From contig OY294047.1 of NCBI GenBank assembly GCA_958510825.1, positions 49,273,365-49,337,364 on the forward strand: DNA of 64,000 nucleotides, written 5' to 3'. The notes under the pieces are model-generated. The model saw nothing but the letters and a program-made list of their open reading frames with translations, was not told the DNA's origin and made no database searches. Positions 1-10,188 of the stretch are shown in pieces; position 1 is the first letter of the stretch, and the number at the start of each line of letters is the position of its first letter. This stretch comes from Brachypterus glaber (taxonomy: Eukaryota; Arthropoda; Insecta; Coleoptera; Kateretidae). The position numbers were made by a program, and so were the translations under genes.

Positions 1-440
1 ATTAGCCATATCGAAGGGTAAGACATTTTCAAAATTGATCATTTCCTTTAAATCACACAAAATTTGAATTGTACCTTAATTGTTATACTATTCACAGCGC
101 CCGCGCTAGAATAGTGTTATACGGTAGTTTCGAATTTTACAAAATTTTCAAAAATCGTCATGGACTAAAAATTCTTGGATATAAATTTGTTTCATGAAAA
201 AGTAAGCAACTTTTTTTTTGAAACATCCATCCGTCCGTCCGTCCGTCCGTCCGATGTCACGATTTTTGTAAACACGATAACTCAAGAAAGAATAATCCGA
301 TCGACTCTCAGGAAATATTAAGTTCTACAAGGGGAAGATCACTATTGTTTTTGAAAGTAATCTCCCCAAAAACAACAAAGTTAAGGTGGGTTAAACTTTT
401 AAAAAACTAGAAAAAAATCTGAAAGAAAATTCCGATTAAC
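1..440. repeat. Interspersed repeat with (CCGT)n tract
   Basis: No gene is visible here. A (CCGT)n microsatellite runs at about 231-253. The surrounding text (a stretch on remaining in a short AT-rich arm before the tract, then an 'acacgataactcaag'-type sequence after it) recurs in diverged form at about 34120-34250 (opposite strand) and 37610-37700. This marks an old dispersed repeat whose class I cannot name. Confidence 0.5.
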
Positions 441-1489
441 GTAACTTTTTCAGGAAAAATTACTTTTTTGCACGATCGGGATTTTTGTTTTAATTTTCGT
501 TTAAAAAAAAATCTTTTTTTTTTAGTTTTTTTTTTTAATTATTTTTTTGTATGGGAAAATGCAATATACCATTTACTGCGAATAGTATATAATGGAATGC
601 GTAGCATTACATATCTTCACGGCTTGTTTACTTATTCAGGCTCGGATCGAGGAGATGGTGGAGGGAGGAAATCAAGAGACCGATTTTTTAAGGGAAAGCC
701 GATTAAAAAAAAATGGCTAAAATTAGACTTTTTTTGGTCAAAAAAGCTCATATTTTAATACTTTCCAACTTTTGGATTGTAGAATTACCAACTATTTAAG
801 TTTTCCTCAATTTACTAAAAACTTCCAAATTTTTTTTCTATAAACGGTTAATTCGTATGCAATCACCGTTTCGTCGTAGGATGCGAAAACAAAATTCGAC
901 ATTTTTCTGTCAAAAAAGCTTAATTTTTTTAGATTGTAGAATTACTATTTAAGTTTTCCTTCAATCTACTAAAAAGAAGAGCGAAAAAAAAAAATTTTAC
1001 GAAATAAATATTTTTGTGAAAAATTAAAAATTAAAAAAATATAAAAATTTGAAGAAATTTGAGACTTTAATATAAAGCGTTCTCAACAAAATATTACTTT
1101 ACAATATTCTTTCCAACTAATTTTACATCATAAAATCATGAAAAAACTTGCAAAATTTAATTCATAATTTTTAGGCAAAATTTAATTTCTCAAATATGAT
1201 CCTTATTACTAGTTATTAAAACCTGAATTGGTATATATTATGTACTTATTAAATGATTAATTTAATGAGTTTTTAATAGAAAATATCCTAATTACAACTA
1301 TAGTTTAACAGTTTAACTTAAACTTTAGTTTATAATGAGTAGATTTTGGAAATTATCCTACCTACTTTTGTGGTATATGGTCATTATTTATTTATCGTAT
1401 GGCACAATTAATATTAAAAATAATAATAAAAATTATAAGATAACGGTAAATATGTAAAAATAGTGTAAATCATAAACAAATGTCTAAGT
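441..1489. other. AT-rich intergenic stretch, no gene seen
   Basis: Poly-A and poly-T runs and low-complexity sequence. The 96-residue open frame at 468-758 is low-complexity F/K/N text crossing a repeat and is not taken as coding. The only recognisable item is the repeat block at 553-635, listed separately. Confidence 0.5.
553..635 (-). repeat. Conserved 3' end-like repeat block, copy 1
   Basis: An about 75-bp block containing AATGCGTAGCATTACATAT recurs at 18663-18755 and 42310-42385 with few changes, while the flanks differ. All three copies have T-rich tracts on the same side. Read on the minus strand, the block is therefore followed by an A-rich tail, as expected of the 3' end of a poly(A)-tailed retroposon. 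The parent element is not identified. Confidence 0.5.
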
Positions 1490-1800
1490 TTCTTATCCAT
1501 TCCAAAACATTTTCATTAAGGTGAAGTAGATCTTCAGAGTTTCCTTGATAGAAGCTCTTGACCTTGCTTGTTCTTCGTTTTCTACATGAGACTCTTGAAT
1601 AAGAAGAAGATCTACATCATTTTCTTTTAAAATTTTTGACAAATATTGACACTTAGCTTTACATATACCCTCAACATTTAATTGAATAATTCGAATTGTT
1701 TTACCAATATTTCTCGTAGGAAAAGGTTTATCTTGATTTCAATCCATAGAGTTTACCATTAATCAAAAAGCCAGGAGTTCCAGGAGGATAGTCTGGCTGC
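1490..1800 (-). pseudogene. LINE endonuclease N-terminal fragment
   Basis: Read on the minus strand, about 1700 to 1560 translates to a sequence containing IRIIQLNVEGICKAKCQYL and then NDVDLLLIQESHV. This is the typical start of an apurinic-type endonuclease domain of non-LTR retrotransposon ORF2 (first beta strand, then the catalytic Glu in the QE[TS]H motif). The frame is short, no reverse transcriptase is found with it, and the flanks are unrelated, so it is a decayed fragment. The clade cannot be told. Confidence 0.55.
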
Positions 1801-2282
1801 CAAATGTTTCCAGCTCTTTAGAGTTACCCCGGGTGCACGTGTAACAAATGTTACGGACGCGAGCTGGAATTGCACCCACAAACAACAGAATAAATTAAAT
1901 TACGTAGTTTTTGGGTAAAAAATTGTAAAAAATTGTAAAAGTATTCACGAAACATGTTACATTGACATTGATTATATGGTCAAAAAGGTAGATACTATAT
2001 TTTGGACTTTTAATGTTGATTTTAACACTCTCTTCAGCTCTCAAGTCAGGGCTTTCAAATGAACTCGAAAAATCGTATTCCTACGAAAAAACGACTATGA
2101 CTGGGTCAAATTTGTTTCGTTCATCTTGGAGGCTAATAAGCTCTTCTTTTAAGTTTTTTTCTTATTGCATAAAAAAATCATTGGAGAAGTTCAAGACGAG
2201 TGTGACGTACCTATAGGTCTCTAGACCTCTAGGAATTAAAAAAGTTTGGGTAAAAATCTCTAGAATTATCACTTCGTTTTTA

Positions 2283-2937
2283 TATATAGTGCGGTCCAAA
2301 AGTCACCCCTTTCTTAAATTTTGAATGAGTTGAGATATCGACTTCAACACTTAAATGAGACAACTCAAACTATCTTTTAGCATATATTTGATATTTTCAG
2401 CTCTTAAAATGTGGACAGGGGAGCATGGGCGACTTTTTTTTTTAATGGAAAGGGGGCCGTGTTATACATCATTTTAAAGCATTTAAAATTCTCTATTAAA
2501 ATATATATTTATTTTTATTTTTTATTTTTTTTAAGGTTTTAATTTTTCAATTTTTTTGCTATAAAATTTGACTTCTTAAGTTTTTTTTTGTAATTTTTTA
2601 TTTATATCCATTAAAATTAGTTTTAAAGTATAATTTACCTTTTCGCAACATAAAATAATTCTTTTTTCAAAAACTGTTTGATTTTTTTAAAGAAATTTTG
2701 ACGAAAGTACCCATCTTAAACCCTATTTTAAACCCACAAAAAAATGTTTAAAAATAGAGAATTTTATAAGCTTTAAAATGATGTATTACACAGCCCCCTT
2801 TCTATTAAAAAAAACTACATTTTAAGAGTTGAAAATATCAAATATAAGCAAAAACATAGTTTGAGTTCTCTTATTTATGAGCTCCAAAAAGTCCAAAGTC
2901 GATATCTCAACTGGTTCAAAAGTTACCCTTATTGGTG
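2283..2937. repeat. Fold-back repeat, copy 1
   Basis: The left arm starts near GCGGTCCAAAAGTCACCCC and the right arm, about 2700-2937, reads back as its diverged reverse complement (GATATCTCAACT, then the C-rich patch, then TTTAAAGC). Arms are roughly 210 bp with an AT-rich spacer. A half copy lies at about 14210-14450 and weaker pieces lie at 13420-13590 and 22500-22590. No coding potential. Confidence 0.6.
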
Positions 2938-3142
2938 AATTATCGCGCTAATAAGTGTGTGTTGAGTGATGCGCGCTTGCCAAATTTGATACAATACAAT
3001 GGGTTTTGAACAACTTTTATTTACTTGATCAATAATAAATCTAGAAATCGATTTTTCATCATTTCTTTTAATTATTTTGCATTTTTTTAAACAAACATAT
3101 ATTTTTGTCATTTTGCCCAAAATTCCCTACTAAAACGACATA

Positions 3143-4432
3143 GGGGAGAGGGGTCCACAATCAGACACTTTTTGTTTAAACGCATCTAAAAAATATATTT
3201 TTTAAAATAGTTTATTTTTGTTCCAAAAAGAAGGTAGAGCAACTATTTGAGGAAAAAAATCAATAATAAAACTTAAAAAAAATCAAAAAATAATATATTT
3301 TTTTATACTTTTAAAAAAAATTGCAAAGTGTCTTATTGTGTAGCATGTATGTTCCACAATAAGACAAGACAATTTCACAATAAGACACATATTTTTCTTG
3401 CATATAGAGGTGTTAATATTCAATAATAAAAATAAACTAAAATAAAAGAAAATAACATTTAATGTTAAACAAATAAAAAAAAGTATTATATTTATATTTT
3501 ATGTATTAAAACTTTAAATATATAGCTTTTATAGTAGTTAGGAACAAAAACTAAAGTCCATATTAAAAAAATATTTTAAAATTAAAGTAAAAATTCGTTT
3601 TATTTCAAATATATTAAAAACTTATGAGTCATTAAGTTGTTTATCTTACATCCATGTTGAAAAATTTACCCCAAAGTCAAAAAATCCTCTTTGCCTATAT
3701 GTCCTTTGTACCTGAGGTTCTGGCAAGAGTACATCTTTTGCTTGTACGATTGAAATATCATCAATGATAGGATACATAATATTTTTTTTACTTTCTGGCT
3801 TTTTCTTAAAAAAATATTTGGGTTTTATTCTTATATTAAGTTCAGGATTTTTTTGTTGTTTCACATATGTGGCCAAAGTTTGAAATTTGCCATTTTCATT
3901 TACTGTTTTTACTGTATTTTTCATTTGCTTCTCTTAAAATTACGCCTTTTCAGTTTTTCTGTTCCTTTCTCTTGCCATTTTATACTAAAAAACATATTTA
4001 AATGTTTTTTGTTTGATATTTTTCACAATAAGACTGTAGACCAATTAAAGTGTCTTATTGTAGACCATCCCGCCTTTTTTTGAATTATATTTAATTATTC
4101 GATTAACGGCTATGGTGGAATCGTATAAGTCTGGTAAAACTAAACTCAAATATTAGAAAACACTATATATTTTTTTTGTCTGCCAATCTCTAATATTAAA
4201 AAAGTTATTTAATTACTGAAAAATATCGAAAGTATGAAAAAACAGTAAAAAAACTAAAAAATGTTAATATCTTTTTGTATAATTTACTTACGTTTTAGAG
4301 CTTACGTTCACCACGGCACAAACAACAATTTTAACTTAATTGAGTCATACCAAGCGCTCTAATTTTGAAATTAAAGTTTGGAAACCTTTTGTCTTATTGT
4401 GGAACATGTCTGACTGTGGACCCCGTCTCCCC
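3143..4432. mobile_element. pogo-like DNA transposon, internally deleted
   Basis: A 1290-bp unit bounded by TA on both sides (3141-3142 and 4433-4434). It has about 26-bp terminal inverted repeats beginning GGGGAGAGGGGTCCACA on the left and GGGGAGACGGGGTCCACA on the right (read inward). The motif TGTCTTATTGTG or its complement recurs near both ends (about 3331, 3354, 3376, 4025, 4054, 4391), like subterminal transposase-binding repeats. TA duplication fits the Tc1/mariner/pogo superfamily. The interior carries a broken minus-strand open frame that suggests a psq-type N-terminus, so pogo/Tigger is my best guess. Confidence 0.75.
3646..3985 (-). pseudogene. Transposase remnant inside the pogo-like element
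   Basis: A 92-residue open frame (3924 to 3646) follows a short upstream frame starting MARERNRKTEKA at about 3980 that stops early. Basic N-terminal text of that kind, followed by KNTVKTVNENGKF, resembles the psq helix-turn-helix start of pogo/Tigger transposases. The rest (ending GVNFSTWM) looks like an unrelated C-terminal piece, so a large central DDE region is missing. The family call is tentative. No function is expected. Confidence 0.4.
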
Positions 4433-4434
4433 TA

Positions 4435-4735
4435 CTCCTTTAAAATTCTTTTGGTGCAAAAATTTTATCTACAATAAGGACCACTCTAAGGTTGATTATG
4501 CATGTACAAAGTGTGTTCTAAGCCGTTAACGATGTAGACCAACTGGATAGGGAGGCTCGATAAGGGATGTCACCTGCCATGCCGGGACATCACCTTGAGC
4601 CTGGATTTTGTCCTGATTTATGATGTCACATGTTCCCGGTCAAGCATTATGCGTCCCGGCGCGCCGTGGGAAAACTGCGCTAAAATGCCGGTAAATTTGC
4701 TGCTTAAGCTTGAATAAAATCACGTATCGGTAGTC
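4435..4735. other. GC-richer patch, unidentified
   Basis: About 4540-4690 is clearly less AT-rich than its surroundings and contains GGGACATCACC and CCCGGCGCGCCGTGGG. No open frame of useful length and no repeat partner in the window were found. It may be a fragment of a foreign repeat. Confidence 0.3.
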
Positions 4736-5237
4736 CAAATACCTACATTTATTTTTCTACGACTGGTTTGGAGTTTGGACAAATACAAATACAAATACGC
4801 ATACTTTTTAAACATAGAATGACCGATTCTCTAGATACTGTATGACTATACCATATCAAGTGTTAGAATAAGCACATGTGGTGCCATCCCTTGTCTATAA
4901 AAGTAAAGAAAACTGTAACAAAATTAGCAAAAAATATATATTTTACAATGAAATTTTGAATAATTTAATGCAATTTAAAGTTTTGCGTTAAAATAACATA
5001 AAGTTTATTAGTTTTTCTCAATATTTGACCAGTTTTTAATCAATTTAGTTCAAAAATATAAATCTGCTCCATCTATTGTTGATTATTTTACCATGATATC
5101 TGGTGCAACAATCTGACATAATTATAAGGTGGTAAATTGGATAAAAATCTTTTTAAGTGACTACTTATTTGATAAAATTATTAAATAATATGAAGTGCTT
5201 GATTTAAAAATATGTGTGTTTTTTACATTTACAATAT
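4736..5237 (+). repeat. Palindrome-ended repeat family, copy A left part
   Basis: The left two-thirds of a roughly 700-bp repeat that also occurs at 48075-48805 (inverted), 50254-50945 (same orientation) and 33520-34030 (inverted, truncated). It contains the TCAAGTGTTAGAATRAGCAC block and the AT-rich interior. The copy is interrupted at about 5237 by the LINE and resumes at about 9282. A small part of the interior present in the other copies is missing at the junction. Confidence 0.75.
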
Positions 5238-5269
5238 CTAGTGACAAGGAACATTGTGTGATAATCAAG

Positions 5270-6232
5270 ATGGCGCCGAGTATAGACGTTCTTCAAAGTC
5301 AAGCAAAATCGAAAAATGAGGACAAACGATGTCCTCTGTGTCCAAGAACTGTACGAAAGGGTATTCAATGTACCACCTGCGAATCATTTTTCCACAAGAG
5401 TTGTATCCTGAAGGATTATACTGAAGATATGGATTTCTTGTGTGACGACTGTGAGAGCGACAATGATAGCATCAACACCTCTGTAGTAACAGTTATCGAA
5501 CAAAATAACACTGATAAGTGTCAAGACATCTTGAATAAACAAATTAAAAATCTTTTACGCGACAAAAGGTCCATAGTTAGTGAAAATCGTTTATTAAAAA
5601 CAATTATCAGTGAAATGAGAGAAAAAATGGAGCTCCTCCACTTCAAAATCAATGTGCTAGAAAGAGATGGAAACAGTCAACGTTCGTCTGCACTAGCTCG
5701 ACCCACTGACGCAGCAAATATACCTGTAAACAGTGCTACCAACACACCTGGGATAAAAATAAAAACACCAGGAAACAACGTAAATAATAATAAACAAATC
5801 AACGAAAAGCAACTGGCTTTAGCAATTAATGAAGCGACAACCTCATGTAAAATGAACGAAGTTCTAAACTTAAATAGTGATAAAGAGCAATGGACCCTAC
5901 AAACTCGAAAACGTCGCTCCCGTAAATTTACAATAGGTAATAACAATAATGACAATGTGAAATCAATACCTAAAACTGTGGCACTACACGTAACCAGGCT
6001 TCTGCCTTCAACAAAGCCTGAAGAACTGAAGAACCTAATAAAACCACACTTCACATATGTGCAATGTGAAGAACACACATCCAGAAACCCAGAAATCTAC
6101 ACCTCAATCAAAGTCTGCATACTGCATAATGAGCTCGAGAAGGCCTGGAATCCAGCTGTTTGGCCTAATGGCGCACTAATTTCACGTTTTTTAACAAGAC
6201 TGAGCCCTCAGAAGAAAGAAACTACGACATGA
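5270..6232 (+). CDS. LINE ORF1 protein with PHD finger
   Basis: 320 residues if read from the ATG at 5270 (ATGGCGCCG), which I prefer over the upstream in-frame ATG at 5195 because the first 25 codons lie in the host repeat, outside the element. Residues about 21-66 form a PHD-type zinc finger (CPLC, then CTTC, then FHKSC, then CDDC). A helical stretch rich in K/E/R follows (about 85-130), then a low-complexity N/T/P linker. Near residues 230-300 there is an RRM-like fold candidate beginning VALHVTRLLPSTKPEEL. ORF1 proteins of this group bind the element RNA and form the ribonucleoprotein. The stop overlaps the ORF2 start by four bases. No frameshift or stop is seen, so it may still be functional. 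Confidence 0.85.
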   Translation: MAPSIDVLQSQAKSKNEDKRCPLCPRTVRKGIQCTTCESFFHKSCILKDYTEDMDFLCDDCESDNDSINTSVVTVIEQNNTDKCQDILNKQIKNLLRDKRSIVSENRLLKTIISEMREKMELLHFKINVLERDGNSQRSSALARPTDAANIPVNSATNTPGIKIKTPGNNVNNNKQINEKQLALAINEATTSCKMNEVLNLNSDKEQWTLQTRKRRSRKFTIGNNNNDNVKSIPKTVALHVTRLLPSTKPEELKNLIKPHFTYVQCEEHTSRNPEIYTSIKVCILHNELEKAWNPAVWPNGALISRFLTRLSPQKKETTT

Positions 6233-9105
6233 TACTCGTTAACTCTGAAGGACTCACTAACTCTAAAATAGATGAATTTACAATATCATATATGCACGAA
6301 AACTTAAAATTTATCTGCATAACTGAAACTTGGGCAACAAACAATAGTATAGGAAGCCTAGCCTTCCCAGGCTTTAACCTCTCTTCATACTACAACCGAA
6401 CCAATCATATTAGAGGTGGTTCTGCAATATGGACTGCAGCTGACATCAATACTGAGGCAATAAATCTCAGCGAATACTGCAAAGAGAAAGATATTGAACT
6501 GTGTGGAGTAAAATGTTTTATCGATGAAAAGTGTATTTTAATTGTAAACTGTTATCGTTCCACAGACGGTGATTTTGATGTATTTTACAACAACCTAAAT
6601 AACACCCTAGATAAGTTATTTGACATAAGGTATCCCATAATACTTAGTGGTGATTTTAACCACAAAAAGCTTAGTGATCTACAAAATCATAAATTATCCA
6701 TACTCCTAGCAACCTATAATCTAAAACCTAAAGTTATTGACATTACCAGGTTTTCACCCAAAGGGGGGTCAACCATTGACCAAATTTACACCAACCTGTA
6801 TAGCACAGGGAACTGTAATGTCATTGACAACACATTTAGTGATCATCGCACTATTTTGTTTAATACCTTGATTAAAAACAATCACAAACATAACCTCAAA
6901 AATAATTCCATGGGCAGGAATTTTTCTGAGAAAAACATTGAAGTGTATTGCGAATACCTAAAAAACGCGAGCTGGGCAGATGTTTATTCAGCTGAAAACA
7001 CAGAGGGTAAGTACAACTTATTTGCTAAAACTTTTGAGCATGGTTTTGAGCATGCATTTCCCTTAAAGGCTTTTAAAAATAATAATAAACCAAATAAAAA
7101 CTGGATCAATGATAATGTTAGAATTTCAAGTAAAAACCTTAAAAACCTATATTGCCTACAAAGGCAATTTCCCGACTTAAAAAATACATATTTAAGTGAG
7201 AAGAGAAATCACTCAAACTTAATTACTGAAACAAAAAAAGAATTCTACCAATCAAAAATTTTCAATTCTGATAATATTTCAAAGACTGCATGGCAGGTAA
7301 TTAATAATCAAATAGGGAAAACTAATTTACATAAAAACTTAAGTATAAATACTGGTTCGGGAACAACCAGCAACCCACAGCGAGTTGCCACTGAATTTAA
7401 TAATTTTTTCAAAAAGGCTCCTCTTGATATTCTAAACAAAATACCCAATACAGCAAGTGATTCAGCTCACCTTAAAAACATATCCAATAGCTTGTTCATA
7501 GCCCCTTTTACAGAAATGGAAGTGGAACGCATGCTCAAAACAAAGCTCAAAAATAAGAGATCAGCTGGTGTAGATGATATCCCAGTGTATATTTTAAAAA
7601 AAGTGGCTGAATATGTATCTGCCCCTCTCACCCACATTATCAACTGCTCCTTTTCAGAAGGTGTTTACCCAACTAAACTAAAACACAGCCTTGTGATACC
7701 CATATTTAAAAAAGGTAACAGCAAATTAGTCGAAAACTACAGGCCAATCAGCATCGCCCCTGCGATCTCTAAAATATTTGAATACTGTATGCTAGACAGG
7801 TTGGTTACATTTCTCCATATAAATCAAGTTATCGATGTATCACAGCACGGCTTTACTAAAAATCGGTCAACACAAACCGCTACCCTTACTTTTCTCAGTA
7901 ACTTACTGGATAAAATTGATGCAGGTGAGTGCCCTGTTGGGATCTTCTGCGATCTCAGCAGGGCATTCGACTGTGTCAAACATGATAAAATATTGCATAA
8001 ATTACACAAATATGGTATAAGAGGAGTGTCTCTAGACTGGTTTGAATCATACCTTTGTAAACGTATACAATCTGTTCAGATTAAGCATAAAATCGGCGAA
8101 AGCACAAAAAAATATCGCTCTGAACCTGTCCCTGTTGATGTGGGTGTCCCTCAAGGCTCGATCCTGGGACCAATTCTTTTCATTATTTTCATTAACGACC
8201 TCCCGGCTTACTTGAAACAATTCCTTGTTATGTACGCGGACGACACGTCTCTACTAATATCTTTTAAATCTGAAGATCATCTTAATCAATATCTAGTCTT
8301 AGTTTGTGATCAACTCTCAAACTGGTTCAACGCAAACAGTCTCTTTTTGAACGTATCCAAAACTTCATACATGCGTTTTCATACTATTCAAAACAGAAAT
8401 GTTAAACAAGTCAGCCTCTCAATTAATAACACTAAGTTGGAACATACTAATTGTGTCTCATTCCTAGGTATATCTTTCGATGATACACTCACTTGGAAAA
8501 TACATAGTCAAAAGCTTATTAAGCAAATAAGTTCAATTTGCTTTCAGGTAAGATCCCTGAAACGCATTCTAACAATCCCTCAACTCGTTATGTTCTATCA
8601 TGCTCATGTGCATTCGAGATTAAGCTATGGTATACTTTTATGGGGCTTATCATCAAATCTTGATGACGTATTTCTAGCTCAAAAACGTATAGTGCGAAAC
8701 ATGGCAGGAGTGGTGTACAACCATCCCTGCACTGAACTTTTTAAAAAATTTAACATTTTGCCTCTACCCTGTATTCTAATATTGGAACTCCTAACGTACG
8801 TTTTTAAACATAAAGCTGAATATAACAGAAACAATTTAGTACATAATCACCACACTAAGAATGAAAATAATATTCATATTCCTTCTAAACGACTCCAACT
8901 AACTTATGACAAGTCTCCTTTTATAAAAGGTGCTAAGCTATTTAATATGTTACCGGATGACATCAAAACTTTAAAAAGTATTCACAAATTTAGGAAAAGT
9001 ATTGTGGGACACCTTATTGAAAATTGCTTTTATAAAGTTAATGACTTTAAATGGTCAGCACCCTCTGGGAACGATGACATGTCTAAAAATTTTATTTATT
9101 ATTAA
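6229..9105 (+). CDS. LINE ORF2: endonuclease and reverse transcriptase
   Basis: 958 residues, uninterrupted. The N-terminus is an apurinic-type endonuclease: CITETW near residue 31, SGDFNHK around 140, and SDHRTI around 204, giving the catalytic Glu/Asp/His set. The reverse transcriptase starts around 440 (SAGVDDIP), with NYRPIS, FCDLSRAFDCV, PQGSILGP and the catalytic YADD at about 669-672. The C-terminal part (RIVRNMAGV) is typical of the Jockey/CR1 group. No RNase H is seen. The protein nicks the target and reverse transcribes the element RNA. Translation probably depends on termination-reinitiation at the ATGA overlap with ORF1. All visible key residues are present. Confidence 0.9.
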   Translation: MILVNSEGLTNSKIDEFTISYMHENLKFICITETWATNNSIGSLAFPGFNLSSYYNRTNHIRGGSAIWTAADINTEAINLSEYCKEKDIELCGVKCFIDEKCILIVNCYRSTDGDFDVFYNNLNNTLDKLFDIRYPIILSGDFNHKKLSDLQNHKLSILLATYNLKPKVIDITRFSPKGGSTIDQIYTNLYSTGNCNVIDNTFSDHRTILFNTLIKNNHKHNLKNNSMGRNFSEKNIEVYCEYLKNASWADVYSAENTEGKYNLFAKTFEHGFEHAFPLKAFKNNNKPNKNWINDNVRISSKNLKNLYCLQRQFPDLKNTYLSEKRNHSNLITETKKEFYQSKIFNSDNISKTAWQVINNQIGKTNLHKNLSINTGSGTTSNPQRVATEFNNFFKKAPLDILNKIPNTASDSAHLKNISNSLFIAPFTEMEVERMLKTKLKNKRSAGVDDIPVYILKKVAEYVSAPLTHIINCSFSEGVYPTKLKHSLVIPIFKKGNSKLVENYRPISIAPAISKIFEYCMLDRLVTFLHINQVIDVSQHGFTKNRSTQTATLTFLSNLLDKIDAGECPVGIFCDLSRAFDCVKHDKILHKLHKYGIRGVSLDWFESYLCKRIQSVQIKHKIGESTKKYRSEPVPVDVGVPQGSILGPILFIIFINDLPAYLKQFLVMYADDTSLLISFKSEDHLNQYLVLVCDQLSNWFNANSLFLNVSKTSYMRFHTIQNRNVKQVSLSINNTKLEHTNCVSFLGISFDDTLTWKIHSQKLIKQISSICFQVRSLKRILTIPQLVMFYHAHVHSRLSYGILLWGLSSNLDDVFLAQKRIVRNMAGVVYNHPCTELFKKFNILPLPCILILELLTYVFKHKAEYNRNNLVHNHHTKNENNIHIPSKRLQLTYDKSPFIKGAKLFNMLPDDIKTLKSIHKFRKSIVGHLIENCFYKVNDFKWSAPSGNDDMSKNFIYY

Positions 9106-9256
9106 TTTTAATGTTTATGTATGTGTATATATATATGTTAGATATATATGTATATATGTTTCTATATAACTATAGTTAATGTATGTTATAAATACCTTAT
9201 TAAATAGGTAAATTTTATTATGACATGTTCTATAACTGTAAGGTTTTCTTGAACGA

Positions 9257-9281
9257 AATAAATGATTTGATTTGATTTGTT
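9257..9281 (+). terminator. LINE poly(A) signal and pentamer tail
   Basis: AATAAA at 9257-9262 is followed directly by about three copies of TGATT. CR1/Jockey-group elements often end in short tandem units rather than pure poly(A). The sequence immediately after it resumes the host repeat. Confidence 0.6.
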
Positions 9282-9425
9282 CAACCTTATCCGCAGTTTA
9301 AAGCCATCCAGTGTTTCATATTTGGAACCGAAGAAAAAGTATAGTCTATAACACTTATGTAATATTCTTCGCTCTCGCAGAATATTGTCCATTCCATACT
9401 AGCTATAGAATATCCTGTTTTAAGC
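9282..9425 (+). repeat. Palindrome-ended repeat family, copy A right part
   Basis: Matches the right third of the repeat at 50254-50945, including the AAGCCATNCAGTGTTTCATA and GAAAAAGTATAGTCTA blocks and the terminal CCATACTAG. The GC-rich palindrome seen in other copies is mostly lost here. Together with 4736-5237 it forms the target into which the LINE inserted. Confidence 0.75.
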
Positions 9426-9603
9426 CAGTGAAGCCGATATATTTAAATATTGAAATCAAAAAATTAGAAACTCTTTCTAATTTGATTGAAATATAAAAAC
9501 TAATTTCAGATAAACAGACCAGTCCGTATTTTAAAGAATTCAATATTTTAGTAGTTTAAACATGTCGTAGTTCAAAAGTAAAGTAGTCCAAACGACTAGT
9601 TGC

Positions 9604-9934
9604 CGGTTCCCGCGCTTTTAATACGTCGCGTTTTTAACCCAAGTTTTTGTTTATTTTCGTTTTAATTTCGGTGTGTTTCGAGTTTTCATGGTTTAAAAGT
9701 GCTTTTAAAACATTATTCGTGTTTCGTTTTCGCGAAATTAAAATTTAAAAACAAAACACTCAAGTTAACCTCAAACTTAAGTGGATTTCAACAAACTTAA
9801 AAACAGTTGCTTTTAAGGCAGTGAAATATGTTACCGTATGTATTTGCGTTAAAAAACTAAAGTTATAAAACTCTCTAGCTTGTGTGGGTACTTGTTTTAA
9901 ATTAAACTACAAAAAGTAAACATTTGTTTAAACC
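9604..9934 (+). promoter_or_regulatory. Probable timeout promoter and 5' UTR
   Basis: The 330 bp before the start codon are free of recognisable repeats and unusually CpG-bearing for this window. TTCCCGCGC at 9607-9615 and TTTCGCGAAA at about 9728-9737 both resemble E2F-type sites, which would suit a replication-fork gene. No TATA box at a convincing distance is seen and the transcription start cannot be placed. The start codon context is AAACCATGT. The role of the sites is inference. Confidence 0.45.
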
Positions 9935-10188
9935 ATGTCTTCGTTGGTGTCTGCTGAATTGGCAGCCACTTGTAATGCCCTGGGGTATTTCGATGAGAAA
10001 ACTAATACATATTATGGAGATTCAAACACTTTAGAAACCGTAAAAGACCTGATTAGATATCTGCGAAGAGATGATAACACATTTGATATTCGTAGACAGC
10101 TCGGAGAGACTAAAGTTGTGCAAACTGATCTTATTCCGTTGTTAAAATATTATTGGGAAGAAGAAGATCTTTTTGAAGTATTGCTTAG
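9935..10188 (+). CDS. timeout: timeout exon 1 (residues 1-85)
   Basis: Begins [18 protein letters not shown], matching the N-terminus of TIMELESS proteins (ELLATCSALGY in human). It ends LFEVLLR with donor AG|GTAAGT. The last codon (AG+A, Arg) is completed by exon 2. The ATG is the first in frame after the repeat-free 5' region. Confidence 0.95.

Larger units (their letters stand above)
5238..9281 (+). mobile_element. Apparently full-length CR1/Jockey-group LINE
   Basis: A non-LTR retrotransposon with a very short 5' UTR (about 30 bp), two long uninterrupted ORFs, a 3' UTR, AATAAA at 9257-9262, and a tail of about three (TGATT) units. It is nested in a copy of the palindrome-ended repeat: its left flank matches the first part of that repeat and the sequence from 9282 matches the remainder. 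No clear target-site duplication is visible, and a few bases of the host repeat are missing at the junction. The PHD-finger ORF1 plus EN-RT ORF2 without RNase H suggests the CR1/Daphne-like part of the Jockey group. The clade name is an inference. Confidence 0.85.

Noticed and set aside
5195..5269. Upstream start for LINE ORF1 at 5195
   Set aside because: The first 25 codons lie in the host repeat outside the LINE; the ATG at 5270 is the element's own.
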